Shown here: piece after piece, positions 14,033 through 18,728 of the stretch
Position numbering within the stretch: position 1 is the stretch's first letter
Layout of the letters: each line of letters begins with the position of its first letter
Assembly: GCA_002433335.1 (NCBI GenBank)
Contig: DJHY01000047.1
Span: 1 to 18,728, forward strand
From: Rhodospirillaceae bacterium UBA6608
GTDB taxonomy: Bacteria > Pseudomonadota > Alphaproteobacteria > Rhodospirillales_A > Casp-alpha2
Length of the DNA: 18,728 bases
Direction of reading: 5' to 3'
Notes under the pieces: model-generated
What the model saw: the letters and a program-made list of their open reading frames with translations, nothing else
Database searches by the model: none
What the model was told of the DNA's origin: nothing
Made by a program: the position numbers and the translations under genes

Positions 14033-16329
14033 CCTCGCCCGCGGCGCCCGGTAAAGGCACCATCGGCCGATTGTCGGACCTGTTCGGCCTGCGCGGGGCC
14101 AGCACCAAGCGATTATTGGCCTACAGCTTGGCGGCGGCGGCGGTGGTGTCCTGTTTGGCCACCGCCTTCATGCTGGTGTTTCAGCCGGCCCATAGCCAGA
14201 ACATCGAAACCATCATCGCGATGATCTATCTGGACGGCGGCATCCTGCTGCTGTTGGGGTTGGTCGTCGGCCAACGCCTGATCTCGATCTGGTTGGATCG
14301 GCGACGCGGGCAGGCGGGTTCGGGCTTGCATGTCCGCATGGTTACGCTGTTCGCCCTGGTCGCGACGGCTCCGGCGATCCTGGTCGCCGTGATGTCGGCG
14401 ACCTTTCTGCATTACGGGGTTCAGGCCTGGTTCAACGAAAGGGTTTCGACGGCCCTCGACCAATCGCTCGGTGTGGCCAGCGCCTATTTGAAAGAACACC
14501 GCGAGAATTTCGGCACCGACATCCTGGCCGTGGCCAACGATCTGAACATCAATTCCGGCATCCTGACCCGCGAACCCTGGCGGTTGGAGCCGCTGTTGAC
14601 CTTCCACACCCGGTCGCGCGGCTTTACCGAGGCCATGATGGTCGACGGCACGGGCAAGGTCCTGGCCCAGTCCGAGTTTTCCCGCCCGCGCGAGACGGAG
14701 TCCATTCCGCCGGAAATCTTCCAACAGGCGCAGTCTGGACGGATCACCCTGATCCCCCTGGACGACCAGGATCGTATCCGCGCGATCTACAAGCTCAGCC
14801 GCTTCGTCGATACCTATCTGGTGTTGGAGCGGTTCGTGAACCCGGACGTTCTGAACCATATCGACACCATTCAGAACGCGGTCAGCGAATACCAGAAGCT
14901 GCAACGCGAGCGGGGCGGGCTTCAGGTCAGCTTCATCCTGATCTTCACCGTGGTCTCGGTGCTGCTGCTTCTGGCGGCGGTGTGGACGGGCCTGACCGTG
15001 GCGACGCAGGTCGCCGAGCCGGTCAGCGACCTGATTTACGCGGCCGAGAAAATCCGCGACGGGGACCTGACGACCACGGTCAATATTCCCAATGCCGACG
15101 ACGAATTGGCCTCGCTATCCCGTGCGTTCAACCGCATGACCGCGCAAATCCGCGGGCAGCAGGAAGGCCTGATCGCCGCCAACCGCGAACTGGACGAACG
15201 GCGGCGCTTTACTGAAACGGTGCTGGCCGGGGTTTCCGCAGGGGTGATCGGCCTGGACAAGGACGGGAACATCAACCTGCCCAACCGCTCGGCTTCGGTC
15301 TTGGTCGGCAAGGATTTGATGCGCGCCAAGGGGCGCTCCCTGACCGATACGGTGCCGGAGCTTGGCGCGCTTTGGGCCGAGGCGCAGCGCCGACCGGACC
15401 GCCAACAGCGGGGCGAAGTGAAACTGCCGATCGAAGGCGGCGAACGGACCCTACATGTCCGCATCGCCGCCGAACGGCTGGGCGGTGAGTTGTTGGGCTT
15501 CGTTGTGACCTTCGACGACGTCACCGATTTGCTGTCGGCGCAGCGCGCCGCCGCCTGGGCCGATGTGGCCCGGCGCATCGCGCATGAGATCAAGAACCCG
15601 CTGACGCCGATTCAATTGTCGGCCGAACGCCTGAAACGCAAATACCAGAAGGAAGTGACATCGGACCCCGAGACCTTCGCCGCCTGCACCGACACCATCG
15701 TCCGTCAGGTCGAGGACATCGGGCGCATGGTCGACGAGTTCTCGTCCTTCGCGCGGATGCCGCAGCCTTCGATCGGGCGGGAGAACTTTTCCAACCTGAT
15801 CCGCGAGGTCGTGATCCTGGAACGCTCGCGAACCGCTGACATGACCATTGACGTCGATATGCCCGATGGCGACCTGATGCTGCGATGCGACCGCCGGCAA
15901 GTGTCCCGCGCCTTGACGAATCTTCTCAAGAATGCCGCCGAAGGTGTTGAAACAAGGGTGGTTCAGGACAAATCCGAAGGTCGGGAAGGGGAGCCGGGCC
16001 GCATCGTCCTGACCGTCACCGATTCCCGCACGGGAGACCACGGCGACGATGACGTTCTGACCGTTGTGATCGAAGACAACGGAATCGGCCTGCCGGAAAC
16101 GGACCGCGATCGGTTGACGGAGCCCTATGTGACGACGCGCAGCAAGGGAACCGGGCTGGGTCTGGCCATCGTTCGAAAGATCATGGAAGATCATCAGGGA
16201 GAACTTCGGCTGGACGATCGCCCCGGTGGCGGCGCAAGAATCAGCCTTGTGTTCCGAGACATGGAAGAAACGCCCGACGGAGGGGAAACCGACCCGATGA
16301 AGGTCGCCACGGGATTGAGGCTGGGATAG
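14029..16329 (+). CDS. ntrY: Membrane sensor histidine kinase NtrY
   Basis: 766-residue membrane histidine kinase of the NtrYX system, tied to nitrogen, redox and envelope responses in alphaproteobacteria. Three hydrophobic segments lie near residues 28-51, 61-89 and 104-135. A periplasmic sensing part follows, then a fourth segment at about 302-326. Next are a HAMP domain (about 325-375, ending in [15 protein letters not shown]), a PAS domain (about 394-500) and the H-box [20 protein letters not shown] with His519. The ATPase domain has [11 protein letters not shown] near 632, DNGIGLP at about 683 and GTGLGLAIV near 707-715. The start overlaps the ntrC stop (ATGA), and ntrX begins 7 bases after its end. 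Confidence 0.96.
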   Translation: MTSPAAPGKGTIGRLSDLFGLRGASTKRLLAYSLAAAAVVSCLATAFMLVFQPAHSQNIETIIAMIYLDGGILLLLGLVVGQRLISIWLDRRRGQAGSGLHVRMVTLFALVATAPAILVAVMSATFLHYGVQAWFNERVSTALDQSLGVASAYLKEHRENFGTDILAVANDLNINSGILTREPWRLEPLLTFHTRSRGFTEAMMVDGTGKVLAQSEFSRPRETESIPPEIFQQAQSGRITLIPLDDQDRIRAIYKLSRFVDTYLVLERFVNPDVLNHIDTIQNAVSEYQKLQRERGGLQVSFILIFTVVSVLLLLAAVWTGLTVATQVAEPVSDLIYAAEKIRDGDLTTTVNIPNADDELASLSRAFNRMTAQIRGQQEGLIAANRELDERRRFTETVLAGVSAGVIGLDKDGNINLPNRSASVLVGKDLMRAKGRSLTDTVPELGALWAEAQRRPDRQQRGEVKLPIEGGERTLHVRIAAERLGGELLGFVVTFDDVTDLLSAQRAAAWADVARRIAHEIKNPLTPIQLSAERLKRKYQKEVTSDPETFAACTDTIVRQVEDIGRMVDEFSSFARMPQPSIGRENFSNLIREVVILERSRTADMTIDVDMPDGDLMLRCDRRQVSRALTNLLKNAAEGVETRVVQDKSEGREGEPGRIVLTVTDSRTGDHGDDDVLTVVIEDNGIGLPETDRDRLTEPYVTTRSKGTGLGLAIVRKIMEDHQGELRLDDRPGGGARISLVFRDMEETPDGGETDPMKVATGLRLG

Positions 16330-16336
16330 GACGGTC

Positions 16337-17719
16337 ATGGCCCAGGACATTTTGATCGTCGACGACGAGTCCGACATTCGATCCCTGACTGCGGGGATCC
16401 TGCAGGACGAAGGCTACGAAACCCGCGAAGCCGCGGACAGCCAGGGCGCGCTCGAAGCACTGTCGGCACGTCGGCCGAGCCTAGTGCTCCTCGACATCTG
16501 GCTGCAGGGGAGCGAGCTGGACGGCCTGCAGATTCTCAAACGGATCAAACAGAACCACCCCGAAATACCGGTCCTGATGATGAGCGGCCACGGCACCGTG
16601 GAAACGGCGGTCACCGCGATCAAGGACGGGGCTTATGACTTCATCGAAAAGCCGTTCAAGGCCGATCGCCTGCTGCTGAACGTGCAGCGCGCGGTCGAGG
16701 CCGCGCGCCTGCGGACCGAAAACGAAGAGCTGAAGCTGCGGATCGGATCGTCCCTGGACCTTGTCGGGACCTCGCCGATGTTGCGTGAAATCCAACAGAT
16801 CATCGACCGGGCCGCCCCATCCAACAGTCGTATCCTGATCCATGGCCCCAGCGGCAGCGGCAAGGAAATCGTCGCCCGCAATATTCACGCCCGCTCGCAG
16901 CGGGCCGATGGGCCGTTCGTGATCGTCAACTGCGCGACCATGGCCCCGGAACGGTTCGAAATGGAACTGTTCGGGACCGAAGGCGAAGACGGTTCGCGCC
17001 GCATCGGAACGTTCGAACGCGCCCATGGCGGCACCCTGGTGTTGGATGAAGTCGCCGATATGCCGCTGGAAACGCAGGGAAAAATTGTCCGCGTCCTGCA
17101 AGAGCAGAATTTCGAGCGGGTCGGCGGCAGCCACCGGGTGCAGGTCAACGTGCGGGTAATCTCGACCACGACCCGTGATCTTCAGGCTGAGGTTGCCGCC
17201 GGGCGGTTCCGCGAAGACTTGTTTTATCGCCTGAATGTCGTGCCGTTGACCGTTCCCGCCTTGGCCGAGCGGCGTGAGGATATCCGCGCCCTGGCCGATC
17301 ATTTCATGCGCCAGGCCGCCGATACCACGGGTCAGCAGCCGCGCCGCCTGGGCGAGGACGCATTGGCGGCATTGCAGAGTTATGCATGGCCGGGTAACGT
17401 CCGCGAACTTCGCAACGTGATCGAACGGGTGCTGATCTTGGCACCCGGCGAAAACGACGACACGGTCCTTGGGGCGCGCATGTTGCCGACGGAGTTTCTT
17501 GAAGGAATGCGGCGCGGGGCCATCAATGGCGACCGCGATTACCTATCCAAACCGCTGCGCGACGCGCGCGAGGATTTCGAACGTGAATACCTGCATGCCC
17601 AGATGTCCCGATTCAGCGGCAATATCTCGCGAACGGCGCAATTCGTGGGCATGGAGCGCTCGGCCCTGCATCGTAAGCTCAAGGCACTGGGCCTGACGGA
17701 CGAGGACCGGAGCACCTGA
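16337..17719 (+). CDS. ntrX: Response regulator NtrX (AAA+ without GAFTGA)
   Basis: 460-residue partner of NtrY. The receiver has VDDESDIR, phosphoacceptor Asp53 in LLDIWLQGSELDG (typical NtrX wording), MSGHGT and KPFK. The AAA+ domain has Walker A GPSGSGKE at 170-177 and Walker B GTLVLDEVADM. Where NtrC has the GAFTGA loop, NtrX has TEGEDGSRRIGTFE (214-227), so the sigma-54 contact is missing. A Fis-type helix-turn-helix lies at about 426-448 (NISRTAQFVGMERSALHRKL). It is therefore expected to bind DNA without activating sigma-54 promoters in the usual way, as described for other alphaproteobacterial NtrX. Its TGA shares a base with the ATG of a 16-codon frame leading to trkA. Confidence 0.96.
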   Translation: MAQDILIVDDESDIRSLTAGILQDEGYETREAADSQGALEALSARRPSLVLLDIWLQGSELDGLQILKRIKQNHPEIPVLMMSGHGTVETAVTAIKDGAYDFIEKPFKADRLLLNVQRAVEAARLRTENEELKLRIGSSLDLVGTSPMLREIQQIIDRAAPSNSRILIHGPSGSGKEIVARNIHARSQRADGPFVIVNCATMAPERFEMELFGTEGEDGSRRIGTFERAHGGTLVLDEVADMPLETQGKIVRVLQEQNFERVGGSHRVQVNVRVISTTTRDLQAEVAAGRFREDLFYRLNVVPLTVPALAERREDIRALADHFMRQAADTTGQQPRRLGEDALAALQSYAWPGNVRELRNVIERVLILAPGENDDTVLGARMLPTEFLEGMRRGAINGDRDYLSKPLRDAREDFEREYLHAQMSRFSGNISRTAQFVGMERSALHRKLKALGLTDEDRST

Positions 17720-17769
17720 TGACCATCATTCTCATGCATCCCATTTCCGCGGAAGGACGCCCGGCATGA
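17719..17769 (+). CDS. 16-codon open frame bridging ntrX and trkA
   Basis: MTIILMHPISAEGRPA followed by TGA. Its ATG shares one base with the ntrX stop (TGATG at 17717-17721), and its TGA overlaps the trkA start by four bases (ATGA at 17766-17769). The trkA Shine-Dalgarno (AAGGA, 17753-17757) lies inside it. It could couple trkA translation to ntrX by reinitiation. No homology can be judged at this length and chance is a real possibility. Confidence 0.3.
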   Translation: MTIILMHPISAEGRPA

Positions 17770-18728
17770 AAATCATCGTTTGCGGGGCAGGGCAGGTCGG
17801 CATCAACATCGCCCGCCAGCTCGCCATGGAGAACCACGACGTGACCATCGTCGACCAAGCGCCCGATCTGGTGCGCCGGGTGTCCGACACCCTGGATGCC
17901 CAGGCCGTGGTCGGCCATGCGTCCCATCCTGATGTGTTGGAGCGGGCCGGGATCGCCGATGCGGACATGCTGATCGCCGTCACCTTGACGGATGAAATCA
18001 ACATGGTCGCCTGTCAGGTCGCCCATTCCTTGTTCGACGTGCCGACCAAGATCGCCCGTATCCGGCAGAAGAGCTACCTGGACCCGATGTGGGCCAATCT
18101 GTTCTCGCGCGATCACCTGCCGCTCGACGTCATCATCTCGCCAGAGATGGAGGTCGCCCGCGCCGTCGCCCGCCGCCTGCGAATTCCGGGCGCAATGGAT
18201 ATGATTACCCTGGCCGATGGGGCAGTGACCCTTTTGGGTGTGCGCTGCACCGAGGAATGCCCGCTGCTGAATACGCCGTTGAAGCAGCTGACGCAGCTTT
18301 TCCCGGACCTGAACATCGTGATCGTCGGCCTGGTGCGCGACGGAAATGCGATTGTGCCCAAGTCCGAGGATCAGATGGCGCCGGGCGACGAAGTCTACTT
18401 CGTGGTCGACTCCAGCCAGATTACCCGCGCCATGACCGCCTTCGGTTATGAAACCAGCGAAGCCCGGCGGTTGCTGATCATCGGCGGCGGTAACATCGGC
18501 CTGGTTCTGGCGCAGGAGATCGAACGCGAATACCCCTGGGTCAAAGCGAAGATCATCGAACACAACAAGGAGCGGGCCGAATACGTATCCGGCCAGCTGG
18601 AAAGTACGGTGGTCCTGAACGGTGACGCCCGGGACATCGAAATCCTGGAAGAAGCGAACATCCGGGGCACCGACACGGTGGTCGCTGTAACGAACGACGA
18701 CGAAAGCAACATTCTGGCCTCGTTGCTG
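17766..18728 (+). CDS. trkA: Trk potassium uptake regulator TrkA (C-terminally cut by window)
   Basis: The first 321 codons, open to the window edge; full-length TrkA is about 460 residues. It is the cytoplasmic NAD(H)-binding subunit that gates Trk potassium channels. The first RCK-N Rossmann fold begins with MKIIVCGAGQVG (glycines 7, 9 and 12) and ends its second strand with VTIVDQ. An RCK-C domain follows at about 140-225 (a GVRC strand, then PGDEVYFVVD). The second Rossmann fold starts at LLIIGGGNIG (GGGNIG 240-245). The duplicated layout separates TrkA from single-domain KtrA. AAGGA (17753-17757) lies 8 bases before the ATG. trkA after ntrYX is a conserved alphaproteobacterial order. Confidence 0.95.
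   Translation, partial: MKIIVCGAGQVGINIARQLAMENHDVTIVDQAPDLVRRVSDTLDAQAVVGHASHPDVLERAGIADADMLIAVTLTDEINMVACQVAHSLFDVPTKIARIRQKSYLDPMWANLFSRDHLPLDVIISPEMEVARAVARRLRIPGAMDMITLADGAVTLLGVRCTEECPLLNTPLKQLTQLFPDLNIVIVGLVRDGNAIVPKSEDQMAPGDEVYFVVDSSQITRAMTAFGYETSEARRLLIIGGGNIGLVLAQEIEREYPWVKAKIIEHNKERAEYVSGQLESTVVLNGDARDIEILEEANIRGTDTVVAVTNDDESNILASLL

Overview
The window looks like a conserved chromosomal stretch from an alphaproteobacterium, most likely a Rhodospirillales / Rhodospirillaceae-type organism. The evidence is the high-GC codon use, a bifunctional ispDF fusion, a ubiquinol-cytochrome c chaperone, an rpmF-plsX-fabH-ihfA-merR cluster, and above all the dusB(nifR3)-ntrB-ntrC-ntrY-ntrX-trkA order. 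I see no transposase, integrase, phage gene, CRISPR array or toxin-antitoxin pair. The window is mainly housekeeping, and I did not find a clear new multi-gene system. The more unusual signals are regulatory sites and one degenerate receiver protein.

Left part (1-5200). The stop of an unidentified plus-strand gene and a strong terminator are followed by a leftward bamE lipoprotein gene. Diverging from it is a rightward series: ubiquinol-cytochrome c chaperone, yceD (DUF177), rpmF, plsX, fabH, ihfA and a small MerR-type regulator. Several junctions have ATGA overlaps. The series links ribosome maturation (YceD, L32), phospholipid and fatty-acid initiation (PlsX, FabH) and a nucleoid protein (IHF alpha). 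A terminator-like hairpin precedes rpmF, and ihfA has its own candidate promoter.

Middle (5200-8200). A tRNA-Pro(GGG) gene is followed by an 18-bp tandem repeat. Next is a noncoding stretch with a leftward intrinsic terminator, a perfect CRP-type palindrome and a second inverted repeat. Then come a leftward 2Fe-2S ferredoxin-like gene, a 329-bp gap with another leftward terminator, a small leftward winged-helix-like gene, a rightward cutA, and a leftward response-regulator-like protein whose receiver has Glu in place of the phosphoacceptor Asp.

Right part (8200-18728). Leftward ispDF (isoprenoid MEP pathway) diverges from a CcsA/YpjD-type membrane protein. After a short promoter region with a 17-bp palindrome resembling an NtrC site, the nitrogen-regulation operon runs to the right edge: dusB, ntrB, ntrC, ntrY, ntrX and trkA (truncated by the window). 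Almost every junction overlaps, and a 16-codon reading frame exactly bridges the ntrX stop and the trkA start. NtrC keeps the sigma-54 GAFTGA loop, while NtrX lacks it, so the two paired systems probably act on transcription by different mechanisms.
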